From assembly GCA_947493325.1 (NCBI GenBank), contig CANLQI010000001.1, forward strand, positions 1,627,375-1,691,374: a stretch of 64,000 nucleotides of DNA, written 5' to 3'. The stretch is from an uncultured Sphingomonadaceae bacterium (lineage in GTDB: Bacteria; Pseudomonadota; Alphaproteobacteria; Sphingomonadales; Sphingomonadaceae). A model generated the notes under the pieces. That model ran no database searches. It saw only the letters and a list, made by a program, of their open reading frames with translations, and was not told the DNA's origin. Numbering within the stretch: the first letter of the stretch is position 1; each line of letters opens with the position of its first letter. A program made the position numbers and the translations under genes. Of the stretch, positions 41,736 to 51,175 are shown one piece after another.

Positions 41736-42959
41736 TCAGGTAACCTTGGCCGCTGCATTATATTCCGGTTTCTGCCACTCTTTGCGGTCCATGATCCTGC
41801 CCAGAATATCGACAGCTTTCCAGATGTCTTCAAACCCGAGATAAAGCGGCGTCAGGCCAAGACGGAGTATATCAGGCGCACGGAAATCGCCAATGACACC
41901 ATGCGCGATCAGCGCATTGTTGATAGGCCACGCATGTTCGTGCGCAAAACTGATATGGCTGCCGCGCTCCGCCGCATCGGTTGGCGAAACCATCTGGAAT
42001 TGCGGGCAGCGTGCTGCCATCAATTCGGCCATATAATCGAATAACGCCTGTGACTTTTGCCAGACGGCCTGCATATCCGCCGCGGCCATAACCTCTACAC
42101 CCGCTTCCAACGCGAGCATCGATAATATAGACGGCGTGCCCACCAGCATCCGGTCAAGGCCTGCCGCAGGTTCATAGGTATCTTCAAACGCGAAAGGCTG
42201 CCGGTGCCCCATCCAGCCCTGCAAAGGCGCGCGCAATGCCTCTTGCCGGTCCTTGGCAGCATAGATGAAGGCAGGGGCACCGGGCCCCCCGTTCAGATAT
42301 TTGTAACCGCATCCCACCGCATATTCGGCGCCATCACGCGGTAGATCGAGCGGCACCGCGCCCGTACTGTGGCTCAGGTCCCAGATAACCGGTATGCCCT
42401 TTGCCCCGGCCGCCGCCGTGATGCCCGCCATATCAAAACGCGCGCCGGTTTTGTAATGAACATGAGTGAGCAGCAGCACCGCCGTATCATCCGCAAGCGC
42501 GCTGGTGATTTCATCGCGCGGCAGAAGTTTCAGCTTCAGCCCCAGCATTTCCGCCGCCCCCGCCGCAACATGTACATCGGTCGGAAAATTGCCGGTTTCG
42601 CTGATGATATGCGTTGCATCGGGCCGCGTTTTTGCAAGTGCTGTCAAAAGTTTGAAAATATTGACCGATACTGAATCCGCTACAATTACCTCACCCGCCG
42701 CCGCACCGATCAGGCCTGCGATCTTGCCCCCGATACGCTGCGGCGCGCCGATCCAGTCATTGCTATTCCAGCTGCGGATCAGGTCATGACCCCATTGCCG
42801 CTCCACGGCGTCCTGCATGACCGCCTTTGCCTTTTGGGGCAGCGGCCCCAGCGAATTGCCATCCAGATAAGTAACCCCTTCCGGCAAATCGAAATGCTGC
42901 CGCCATTTGCCGAGCGGATCTGCGGCATCGCGTGTCTTTGCTTCTTGCAGGCTGCTCAT
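41736..42959 (-). CDS. kynU: Kynureninase
   Basis: 407 residues, PLP fold type I. The N-terminus has TYLDGNSLGPLP. SVSVNIFKLLTAL, LTHVHYKTGARFDM, WDLSHSTGAVPLDL and the PLP-lysine motif GCGYKYLNGGPGAPAF follow. The C-terminal RGSHISFAHEHAW and FRAPDILRLGLTPLYLGFEDIW also match. It cleaves kynurenine (or 3-hydroxykynurenine) to anthranilate (or 3-hydroxyanthranilate) and alanine. The start overlaps the stop of an HGGXW hydrolase by 4 bases, suggesting a two-step catabolic operon. Confidence 0.95.
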   Translation of the reverse strand: MSSLQEAKTRDAADPLGKWRQHFDLPEGVTYLDGNSLGPLPQKAKAVMQDAVERQWGHDLIRSWNSNDWIGAPQRIGGKIAGLIGAAAGEVIVADSVSVNIFKLLTALAKTRPDATHIISETGNFPTDVHVAAGAAEMLGLKLKLLPRDEITSALADDTAVLLLTHVHYKTGARFDMAGITAAAGAKGIPVIWDLSHSTGAVPLDLPRDGAEYAVGCGYKYLNGGPGAPAFIYAAKDRQEALRAPLQGWMGHRQPFAFEDTYEPAAGLDRMLVGTPSILSMLALEAGVEVMAAADMQAVWQKSQALFDYMAELMAARCPQFQMVSPTDAAERGSHISFAHEHAWPINNALIAHGVIGDFRAPDILRLGLTPLYLGFEDIWKAVDILGRIMDRKEWQKPEYNAAAKVT

Positions 42960-43858
42960 TTCAGGCCATATTCCTTCAGGATCAATGCACGCTGCCGCTT
43001 CCAGCTTTCGCTATCCGGCGCGACGAGTTCGACATGGCCTTCACTGCCTGTTTCGATAAGCTGCGGCTCTGCGTCTTTCAGCAAGCCAATATAGCGCTGC
43101 GCAAACTCCGGCGGTGCGATTTTATCGCGTGTATTGTGAAACAATACCTGCCGCACATCCGTCTGCGCCATTTCGGGCGGCGATGTCAGCGCAAATTCGC
43201 CTGCCGACATTTTCGCCGGTGCCTCTGTGCCGCAAGGGTGACCGTCGCGCTTCATGCCTTCGCGCAGGTCCGGTAGTCCGCCCTGGCTGATGGCAAGATC
43301 GAGCTTTACCGGAGCATCACCGCGCAATGGACCCGCAGGCATGGCGAGCCGGTTGGCCAGCCAAAGCGTCAGATGCCCGCCCGCGCTATGGCCAATGCCG
43401 ATAATCTTGTCAGTGCGGAAATCGTACGCGTCGGCCTGCGCCACAAACATGTCTGCGGCCAGCGCGATATCCTCAAACGTGCCCGGATATCCGCCGCCAT
43501 CCCTGTCCACGCCGCGATATTCGATATTCCAGACACCCACGCCATTGGCGCGCAAATCATCGGCAATCCAGTTCATGATATCGCGTTCGGCAATATCGGT
43601 CTGCCAACAGCCACCGTGAATCATGATAACAGCAGGCTTTGCCCCCCTGCCTTCGGGCCGCCATATATCAATCACCTGCAACGGATCGTCGCCGTATTTG
43701 ATGGTCGCATCGGGCTGTGGCTGCTCCCGCTCCAACAGATCTGGCCATTCCATAATTGCGGTCTCGCCTGCATCCGCCATCTGTGTTTCCTCCGCCTGAT
43801 CGCCGCAGCTTGGCAGCAATGCGAAAATCACAAACAGCGGCCAAAATCGCGGCATCAA
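42956..43858 (-). CDS. HGGXW alpha/beta hydrolase, likely kynurenine formamidase
   Basis: 300 residues. The N-terminus MMPRFWPLFVIFALLPSCG is a lipoprotein-like signal (Cys near 18; the Pro at -2 is atypical). The oxyanion motif HGGCW lies at 81-85. The nucleophile is in GIGHSAGGHLTLW, the likely Asp in HNTRDKIAPPEF and the His in GSEGHVELV. HGGXW with GHSAG is the signature of arylformamidases, and coupling to kynU (ATGA overlap) fits N-formylkynurenine hydrolysis. Related esterases share these motifs, and an exported form would be unusual for a cytosolic pathway. It overlaps the tamB stop region by 4 bases. Confidence 0.72.
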   Translation of the reverse strand: MMPRFWPLFVIFALLPSCGDQAEETQMADAGETAIMEWPDLLEREQPQPDATIKYGDDPLQVIDIWRPEGRGAKPAVIMIHGGCWQTDIAERDIMNWIADDLRANGVGVWNIEYRGVDRDGGGYPGTFEDIALAADMFVAQADAYDFRTDKIIGIGHSAGGHLTLWLANRLAMPAGPLRGDAPVKLDLAISQGGLPDLREGMKRDGHPCGTEAPAKMSAGEFALTSPPEMAQTDVRQVLFHNTRDKIAPPEFAQRYIGLLKDAEPQLIETGSEGHVELVAPDSESWKRQRALILKEYGLK

Positions 43859-46800
43859 TAATCCTTTGATATGCGCACATTGGCGCTTTGCCGTCCCAAT
43901 GTCGAGATGCTGGAGAGGATGGAGAGCCAGCGCGTGATCTGAAATTCCACCTGTGTCGCGCTATAGCCGCGGCCATCGGTAATAACTTCCACATAGACGC
44001 GGCGGGTGATGTATTTGCCCGCGGCAATCGATGTTTTCTGCCCCGTCGCGGCATCCGCGCCGATAATGCGCAGACGGTCAAGACCAACTGCACTGCGCAG
44101 CTGATTGATCGGATCAAGTCCGCCGCCGGTCCGCAAAGACGCAACCGCGGCAGCCAGCTGAACAGCTTCGGCGGCGCTAATGTCGTTGATGGAGCTTCCA
44201 AAGAGCAGCCGTGCAAGCAGCTCTTCTTCAGGCAGAGCAGGCACGGAATTAAACGTGATTTCCGGGCGCAGTCCGGTGCCGTTTACATTGATTGTGGCAT
44301 TCAGGCCCTGCACATCGGCCAGCGCCACGATATCAAGCCGCGGGTCGGGCGGGGAATTACCGCGAAAGGATATACGGCCGCGTTCAAGTTCGAAATTGCG
44401 GCCCGCGAATATATAATCACCGCGCACAAGATCCGCCCTGCCGTTGATGCGCGGTGCATCGACATTCCCGGTAAGCTTGATATCTGCGCTCCATTCGCTT
44501 TCGAGACCCAAGCCCGTCACATCCAGCCGGTTGCGTGCCTTCGCCGTGATATCATAGCGCCAGGGCCGCGCGGCGATGCGCGGTGGAAGTTCATCCGCAC
44601 GCCGGTTGATTTCACGGTAGGCAATGTTGGGCAGTTTGTTTTCAATTTCGGAATTGCCCAGCTTGAACCGGCCTTTGTTAATTGTGACATTGCCGCCCAG
44701 CACACCGCCATTGCCGCCCGATTTGATGGTGATGGGACCGGTTACCGTTGCGGCAATATCATCACGGTTGAGCAATTGCGCCCGGTTGGCCTGTAGCGTC
44801 AGGTCCACGCCAACGCCCACATCCGTGCCAAGATTTATCGTACCGCGTCCGGTAACTGTGCCGCCGCCCGGGGATGCGCCAGTAAAGCCCGTGAGTGTCA
44901 GCATAGATCCGGCAAAACGCCCGCGTGCCTTGATATTTTCCACGACTGTACCGGAAAGCGCGCTTTCCAGCCGCGCATTATCCGTGGCAAGCGAGCCGCG
45001 CGTTTGCGGATTGGCTATGCTGCCAGTGACATCGGCTGCGACATCGACTTTGCCGGTCAGGTCGAAAACTTCCACTTTCGCGAGCCGCCATAATGCATCT
45101 GCCGGACCTGAATAACGCACCTGGCCAAACAGCCGCCCGCGCTCCAGCCGCTGGAACAGATCACCCGTAGATGGCAGACCGGAAATGCGTGCCTGTATGC
45201 GGCCAAGGCTATTGTTCTTGTCACGCATAACGCCGCGCAGCGCCAGCGCATTAGCGCTAAGCGCGGCATTGACTGCGACATCCACAGGCCGCGATGTCAG
45301 CACAAGGCCTGAACGCGTAAGCCGTTTCAGTTGCAGTTTTGCGGTGCCAGTAGGCGCGCCGCCGCTTTGCTGGCGGTAGTTGATAATGCCAGATGCCGTG
45401 CCGCCCAGGCCGAGTTCCGCCACGCCCAGATCTGCGAGCGCCAGCGGCATTTTCGACACCTGAAACTTCATATCGGTAAGGCCGCCGCCAAAACGGCCCG
45501 ACAGAACGGTTGCACCCTGTCCGAAATTCACTCGGGTCTGACCTAGATTCCAGCCGCCGCCATCCAGCCGCCGCAATACGCCATTGCGCGGCATCGAGAT
45601 TTTGCGGCGGCCATATTTCCCATTGGCGGTAAAGCGCACATTGGTGGGCGCGATGTTCGCGGCGGTGCGCAATTCGAACCGGCTGCCCCGCCGCCCGGCG
45701 ATATTTGCAGTCACACGGCCTGCACCATTGGTCAGTTTTGCCCTGGCATCAAGCTTGCCGATGAACAGGTTGCCGCGCCCTATGCCCTGCGCGCTGAACA
45801 CGGCATCAATATCGCTGCGGCCGGTCACCAGAAACGCCGTAGCATCCAGCTTGCCGCGCCGTATTGTGATCGGTACAGCGCCTTCAAAGCGCGCGTTACT
45901 TGCGGTCAGGTCCGCGACAATACGCTGCCCCTGCCCCTGCGGTGAAATGGCGAGATTGCCGTCAATGCCCCCGCCACCGGCGGCGAGATTGCCGCTGATC
46001 GCCGTGCCATCGGCAATCAGGTCACCATTCAGCCGCGTTTTCGATACGAGAAGGTCGCTGATACGGATCAGCGTCCTGCCCTGCGGCTGCGCGAATATCT
46101 GTGCAACGCCCGCAAACGGCCCCAGTGTAGAGCCGCCCTTGGCATCAATTTCAAACCCGTCAGGAATTGGAGCCAGCGCAAGTTCGACCTGGCTGAGCCC
46201 CAGCGATGGCAGCGGGTTATCCAGCGTCAGCGTGGCCTTGGCCGTGTCCGGTTTACCTGCAAAGGACAATGCAAACGGACCATATTGGTCGTGCGCGCCT
46301 TTGGCAGTGAGCTGTATATTGCCATCAGCAAGCCGGCGGCCATTGCCGGTCGCGTTAATTTTGCTGGCGGTCAGGCGGATATTGTCGAGCAGCAGTGGCA
46401 GGCCCTGCCCGATGCTGAAATTACTGATGATGCGGATATTGTCGCCGGCAATACTGGTGAGCGTTTTATTGTCCACGCGGCGCATGCGGGCATCGGCAGC
46501 ACCGGTAACTTTCCATGGCAAACCGCCGCCAAATGTCGCGCGCAGCTGGCTGGTGACATTGGCAGCTCCCACATTTTCCAGCGCCAGCGCAGGAAACAGC
46601 GCGTCGCCGGACAGTGCATAGGCCCCGCGCTGCTGCAGTCCGCGCAGTTCCAGATCAGCCTTTACGCCATCCGCGACCAGCGCCAGATTGTCCGATAGAA
46701 AGCGCCCATTGCGCCAGATAATATCACCGCGCGCAGCCAGCCCGGGCAGAGTATCCGTGATCAGTGCATTTTCATTCTCGACACCCTGCGAACGCATGCG

Positions 46801-48027
46801 CAGCGGTATCAATGCGCGCGTCCCGTTCCAGTTTGCCGTGCCGCGGGCAGCCGGCTCCACCAGCGTATAGCCCGAAGCGGCCAATGCGTCCGCATTGACG
46901 CGGTAATCGATGTCCAGATCGCCAAACGGCCCGTTCAGCACCGCATCAAACTGCGTCCCGCGCAAAGCAATGTCTTCGCCAAACAGATTGTCCTTGCGCA
47001 GGCGCCCGCGGACCTGCATGGCCTCGAAAATATTCTCGCCGAGATCGACTGCGCCCACGGCCCGCATGGAAAGCGCCGCCGATTGCAGGGCGAGATTACC
47101 ATCCAATATACGGCCATCCATGGTGCCGCGCCCGTTAAAACTGACCGCTTCGCCCAATATCTGCTCCGTTACGCCCGATACAAATGGACGCGGGAATGCC
47201 TGCCCCACTACACGGCCATTGCCATCCTGCAAATATATCTTGGCCGCGGTGAGCATGTTCGCGCCGGAATCGATCCGCAGCGCGCCTTCCCAGTCCTGCC
47301 AGTCGCCGTCGCCGACAATGCGTCCGCGGAAACTGTCATCAAGACCAACGATAGCGCCAATAACCCCGCCCTGTGGCGCATTGATATCCGCGTTGATCGA
47401 CAGTTGATTCTCTTCCGGAACGGCATCAATATGCATGATAACGCGATCATCACTGTCGTCCACGCCTGCCAGCACATTGACCTTGGCCGTACCCGCCGCA
47501 ATTTCCGCGCTAATGTCCAGATTTGCAATCTGCCTGCGCCCTGCGACCGCTTCTTCGATAATCAGATTGTCGGCTTTCAGCTTTGCAATCGAGATATCGA
47601 ACCCGGGCAATAATGGGCTATCCTCGTCCAGCACCGTAAATTTGGGCTGTTTAAGCAATCGGCCACGCTTGATAATCAGCTTGCGTATGTCCAGCCGGTT
47701 ATTCAGCCAAGCCAACGGACGCCAGTCGAGCTCTGCTTCGGGGGTTTCGAAAAACAGGCCCTCGGGATCATAGGCACGCACACCTTTCAGAGTGTTTTGC
47801 CCGTAGATGGAGCCATTTATCTCATCAATTTCGATGCGCAGGCCATTGGCAAATTCGTAATCATTCAATTGCTCTGTCAGGAAACGGCGGCCGACCGACG
47901 TATCCAGCACCAGCGCCGCCGCGACCAACAAGGCCAAAGCTGCAAATAGCGCATATATGCTCCAACGCGCCCAACGCCATGAGCTTTTGCGTTCTTTCGG
48001 GGTGTCTGCTTCGTTGGTATAGCCCAT
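43855..48027 (-). CDS. tamB: TamB (translocation and assembly module inner-membrane subunit)
   Basis: 1390 residues. An N-terminal signal anchor near 22-44 (ARWSIYALFAALALLVAAALVL) is followed by a very long stretch of beta-rich repeats. The C-terminal DUF490/TamB domain has ARPWRYDITAKARNRLDVTGLGLESEW, FAGRNFELERGRISF and RITRWLSILSSISTLGRQSANVRISKDY-type motifs. TamB spans the periplasm and partners TamA in outer-membrane biogenesis and lipid transfer. The ATG overlaps the tamA stop by one base (TAATG). It is one of the largest genes in the window. Confidence 0.9.
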   Translation of the reverse strand: MGYTNEADTPKERKSSWRWARWSIYALFAALALLVAAALVLDTSVGRRFLTEQLNDYEFANGLRIEIDEINGSIYGQNTLKGVRAYDPEGLFFETPEAELDWRPLAWLNNRLDIRKLIIKRGRLLKQPKFTVLDEDSPLLPGFDISIAKLKADNLIIEEAVAGRRQIANLDISAEIAAGTAKVNVLAGVDDSDDRVIMHIDAVPEENQLSINADINAPQGGVIGAIVGLDDSFRGRIVGDGDWQDWEGALRIDSGANMLTAAKIYLQDGNGRVVGQAFPRPFVSGVTEQILGEAVSFNGRGTMDGRILDGNLALQSAALSMRAVGAVDLGENIFEAMQVRGRLRKDNLFGEDIALRGTQFDAVLNGPFGDLDIDYRVNADALAASGYTLVEPAARGTANWNGTRALIPLRMRSQGVENENALITDTLPGLAARGDIIWRNGRFLSDNLALVADGVKADLELRGLQQRGAYALSGDALFPALALENVGAANVTSQLRATFGGGLPWKVTGAADARMRRVDNKTLTSIAGDNIRIISNFSIGQGLPLLLDNIRLTASKINATGNGRRLADGNIQLTAKGAHDQYGPFALSFAGKPDTAKATLTLDNPLPSLGLSQVELALAPIPDGFEIDAKGGSTLGPFAGVAQIFAQPQGRTLIRISDLLVSKTRLNGDLIADGTAISGNLAAGGGGIDGNLAISPQGQGQRIVADLTASNARFEGAVPITIRRGKLDATAFLVTGRSDIDAVFSAQGIGRGNLFIGKLDARAKLTNGAGRVTANIAGRRGSRFELRTAANIAPTNVRFTANGKYGRRKISMPRNGVLRRLDGGGWNLGQTRVNFGQGATVLSGRFGGGLTDMKFQVSKMPLALADLGVAELGLGGTASGIINYRQQSGGAPTGTAKLQLKRLTRSGLVLTSRPVDVAVNAALSANALALRGVMRDKNNSLGRIQARISGLPSTGDLFQRLERGRLFGQVRYSGPADALWRLAKVEVFDLTGKVDVAADVTGSIANPQTRGSLATDNARLESALSGTVVENIKARGRFAGSMLTLTGFTGASPGGGTVTGRGTINLGTDVGVGVDLTLQANRAQLLNRDDIAATVTGPITIKSGGNGGVLGGNVTINKGRFKLGNSEIENKLPNIAYREINRRADELPPRIAARPWRYDITAKARNRLDVTGLGLESEWSADIKLTGNVDAPRINGRADLVRGDYIFAGRNFELERGRISFRGNSPPDPRLDIVALADVQGLNATINVNGTGLRPEITFNSVPALPEEELLARLLFGSSINDISAAEAVQLAAAVASLRTGGGLDPINQLRSAVGLDRLRIIGADAATGQKTSIAAGKYITRRVYVEVITDGRGYSATQVEFQITRWLSILSSISTLGRQSANVRISKDY

Positions 48028-50201
48028 TAAAATGCCTGTCCCAGCGAGATATAGACACCTAGGCGGCTATCACCCGGCTGCGGATTAATGGGCGTGCCGA
48101 CATCTACACGTATTGGGCCAAAGCTGCTGTAATAGCGGAACCCCAGACCGGCTCCGACCCGCAAATTGGCCTTGTCCGGGAACACGTTGCTGTAAATATT
48201 CCCGGCGTCGACAAATGGTACGACACCGAAATTGCCGAAACGCACGCGGGCCTCCAGCGAGAATTCGACCAGACTGCGTCCGCCGATGGGATCATTATTA
48301 ATGTCACGCGGGCCGATTTCCTGAAAGCCGAAACCGCGCACCGAGCCACCGCCGCCCGCATATAAACGGCGTGATGGCGCGATTTGCAGCAGGTCTGCGC
48401 CCAATATCGTCCCAAGCCGCATGCGCCCGGCGATCACGACTTTCTCTGACACAGGGCGGTAATAGCTCGCGTCAATCTGCGTACGTGCATAGCCGAATGT
48501 GCCATCTTGCAGCGACAGTTCGGGCGAAAACTGTCCGCCCAACCGGAACCCTGTGGTGGGGTCCAGCAGGTCGTCCGTACCATCATAATTCAGTGAAGCG
48601 GGCAGCGCGCCGATAAAGAATGTACGCCGCTCTGTTCCCAGATTATCTGCCGTAATATCGCGCTCGTCCGTGGCCAGAATTTCCGCACCGATCGACCAGG
48701 TCCATTTCTTCTGGAATATCAGGTTGGTCTGCCGTTCCAGCGCGCCGCGCAGCAATATGGTGCGCGCATCAAATGCGTTGCGCTCCACGTTACTGACCAG
48801 AAACTGCGCGGTCAGCACCTGATCGCGCTCTTTGAAATTATTGCGGCGGTAGAGCAGACTTGCAAGCTGTTCCTGTGTGCCGCCCACTGCGCGCGCGCGG
48901 ATCATGCCTTCGGGCGGGAAGAAATTGCGGTGTTCCCAGCTTACTTCCGCGCGGATGCCTTCGCCCGAACCGTAACCCAGCTCCCCCGCAATAGTGCGCA
49001 GCGGTGCGGAGACTGCCTCTACCTTTACATCAACCGTTTTCAGTTCCGCATCTGATGAACTGTCTTCCGAAGGTACAGGTGTGAGCGTAAGTGAGGACAC
49101 CAGTCCCGTCGCCAGTATCGCACGGCGCAGATCGTCCATACGTGAACGCTGATATACATCGCCGGGGTCAAAACGCGCAATCCGCTGATAATGGCGGGCG
49201 CTCATCAGTTTTTCATCGGGCGTTATAATCTGGCCGAATTGATACTTATCCTGCGGCGTCACGGGTAGAGTGAGATCACCGGTGCGGTCGGCATGGTCGA
49301 TCAGCAAATCGGGTTCGCCTATTTCAGCAAAAGCATAACCGTTTTCGGCGAGGCTTTCATCCAGCCGGACACCTGCCGCTATGATATTGTCCGAATTGAT
49401 GGGATCACCCGTTTCCAGCCCGAATGTCTCACGAAACATCGGATAATCATCGCCAGTCCGGGTCAGTTCGCCCAATGTGATATCACCCAGCGAATATATG
49501 GGCCCCAGTTGCAGGCCAAATTCCACATTCAGCTCATTTGCAGCAGCGCCGCGCTCTATTACCCGGAGGATATCGGCATCATAATAGCCGTAATTGCGCA
49601 GCAGCTGGTCCAAAAGATCACGGTCTTCAGTCGCACGGCGTGATATTTGCGCAATATTGGCATCATCGTCATCCAATGTCTTCAGCTTTGAAAGCTGGTC
49701 GAACCGGTTCTCAAAATCATCGCGCTGCCCGCCCACAAATTCGGTGGAATCAAGATAGTCAAAAGTTACCTTATAATTGAGGTCACCTTCACTCAGCTCG
49801 ACAATGGCCGCATCGCTGAGCGTATTCTCGCGCTCGCGAAAACGTTCTTCCTCTTCGCTCGCCACTTGCTCTGCCGGCACATCGGTCTCAATCTCCGCAA
49901 GGGCGTCTGGGGTATCTTCGGGAAGCTCTTCCTGCTCCGGCAGTGGCGGCAATTCCTCAAAACCGGGCCAGTCCACTTCCATATCCGGCATTGGCGCAAG
50001 CGGTGCATCAGGGTCCAGATCCTGTGAAAGAAATTCCGTATCCGACGCGGAGAGACTGGTTGGTGAATTATCCCCGGCCGTATCTTTGGCTGCCTGATCT
50101 TCTTGTTCCGCCGGAACTTCCTGTGCATAGGCGGCAGTCGATAGGGCAAGGCCCGCCCCCACAGCTGACAGGGCAAGACATCGAATCACACCGGGCATCA
50201 C
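48027..50201 (-). CDS. tamA: TamA-like outer-membrane Omp85 protein
   Basis: 724 residues. A signal peptide ends near 26 (STAAYA|QEVPAE). An acidic, Pro-rich region follows to about residue 140 (DMEVDWPGFEELPPLPEQEELPE), longer than in classical TamA. POTRA-like domains cover about 145-400 (DLLDQLLRNYGYYDADILRVIERG; GYAFAEIGEPDL). A 16-strand barrel region ends in GVYISLGQAF, with C-terminal Phe. VRGFGFQEIGPRD contains the conserved VRGF loop motif. It partners the downstream tamB. Confidence 0.92.
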   Translation of the reverse strand: MMPGVIRCLALSAVGAGLALSTAAYAQEVPAEQEDQAAKDTAGDNSPTSLSASDTEFLSQDLDPDAPLAPMPDMEVDWPGFEELPPLPEQEELPEDTPDALAEIETDVPAEQVASEEEERFRERENTLSDAAIVELSEGDLNYKVTFDYLDSTEFVGGQRDDFENRFDQLSKLKTLDDDDANIAQISRRATEDRDLLDQLLRNYGYYDADILRVIERGAAANELNVEFGLQLGPIYSLGDITLGELTRTGDDYPMFRETFGLETGDPINSDNIIAAGVRLDESLAENGYAFAEIGEPDLLIDHADRTGDLTLPVTPQDKYQFGQIITPDEKLMSARHYQRIARFDPGDVYQRSRMDDLRRAILATGLVSSLTLTPVPSEDSSSDAELKTVDVKVEAVSAPLRTIAGELGYGSGEGIRAEVSWEHRNFFPPEGMIRARAVGGTQEQLASLLYRRNNFKERDQVLTAQFLVSNVERNAFDARTILLRGALERQTNLIFQKKWTWSIGAEILATDERDITADNLGTERRTFFIGALPASLNYDGTDDLLDPTTGFRLGGQFSPELSLQDGTFGYARTQIDASYYRPVSEKVVIAGRMRLGTILGADLLQIAPSRRLYAGGGGSVRGFGFQEIGPRDINNDPIGGRSLVEFSLEARVRFGNFGVVPFVDAGNIYSNVFPDKANLRVGAGLGFRYYSSFGPIRVDVGTPINPQPGDSRLGVYISLGQAF

Positions 50202-50272
50202 ACCGGATGCATATAAAATTTTCGGGAACCGCGACTTTGTAATTTTACTTCTTCCCGATCATGCGCAAGGCA

Positions 50273-51019
50273 TTAACCCTGTTTTTTATCCGTAAAGGCA
50301 GACCAGCCATCGGGGCCGAGCCTTTCCAGAGGCTGATAGCGTGTCTTATATTGCATGCGATCCGCCCCCTCAACCCAGTAACCCAGATAGACATAGGGCA
50401 ACTTTGACCTTGCGGCACGTAAAATATGATCCATGATGATAAAATTGCCCAAACCCGAGCGTGACGGGTGGTCGGGATCGAAAAAACTGTAGATCATGGA
50501 CAAGCCGTCGCCCTGTTGATCTGTCAGGCAGGCACCCACCAACCGGCCTTGCTCGCCATTTTCATCGGGCTCACGATATTCGATGATAAAACTGCTGACC
50601 GGCGTCTGTTCCACCATATCGGCATAATCGACATCGTCCATTTCCGACATGCCGCCGCCCGGATGCCGCATTTTCAGATATTCCTGTAATAACGCATATT
50701 GCTCATGCGTAGACCATGGCTTGCAGATGGTCGCAATAAGGTCGCTATTGCGGCGCAGAACGCGGCGCTGCGAGGCATTGGGCTTGAACTGGTCCGCTAT
50801 CACCCGCACGGATACGCATGCTTTGCAATCCACACAGCTGGGGCGGTAAGCCACATTCTGGCTACGGCGAAAACCGATCCGGCTAAGCGCATCATTGAGC
50901 TCATCTGCATGCTCGCCCGATAGCTCGGTAAAAACCTTGCGCTCGCTCTTACCCGGCAGATACGGGCATGGACCGGGACTGGTCACAAAAAAGCGGGGAA
51001 AGCGGGCGGGTGCACTCAC
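50273..51019 (-). CDS. bpt: Aspartate/glutamate leucyltransferase Bpt
   Basis: 248 residues from a GTG start (51019). The N-terminal Cys-rich domain has [16 protein letters not shown] and [12 protein letters not shown]. The GNAT-like C-terminal domain has [46 protein letters not shown] and [26 protein letters not shown]. It adds Leu from leucyl-tRNA to N-terminal Asp/Glu of proteins, marking them for ClpAP via ClpS. It lies between ilvA and tamA on the same strand, with a gap on each side. Confidence 0.93.
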   Translation of the reverse strand: MSAPARFPRFFVTSPGPCPYLPGKSERKVFTELSGEHADELNDALSRIGFRRSQNVAYRPSCVDCKACVSVRVIADQFKPNASQRRVLRRNSDLIATICKPWSTHEQYALLQEYLKMRHPGGGMSEMDDVDYADMVEQTPVSSFIIEYREPDENGEQGRLVGACLTDQQGDGLSMIYSFFDPDHPSRSGLGNFIIMDHILRAARSKLPYVYLGYWVEGADRMQYKTRYQPLERLGPDGWSAFTDKKQG

Positions 51020-51175
51020 GTAAATTCGGCCTTTATCTGCTTAGCATCAAAAACAGAGCTTCTTATGGCAAAAAATTGCAACCGCGCAAAGCAGATTAAC
51101 CATCAAATCTGTATATACTGCGATTAAAGGCTTTATGCAGATACGCACATTAACCTGCATATAAGTCACTATCGG

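Noticed and set aside
45584-46621. 345-codon plus-strand ORF antisense to tamB
   Set aside because: Lies fully inside tamB; Ser/Pro/Ala composition of a shadow frame.
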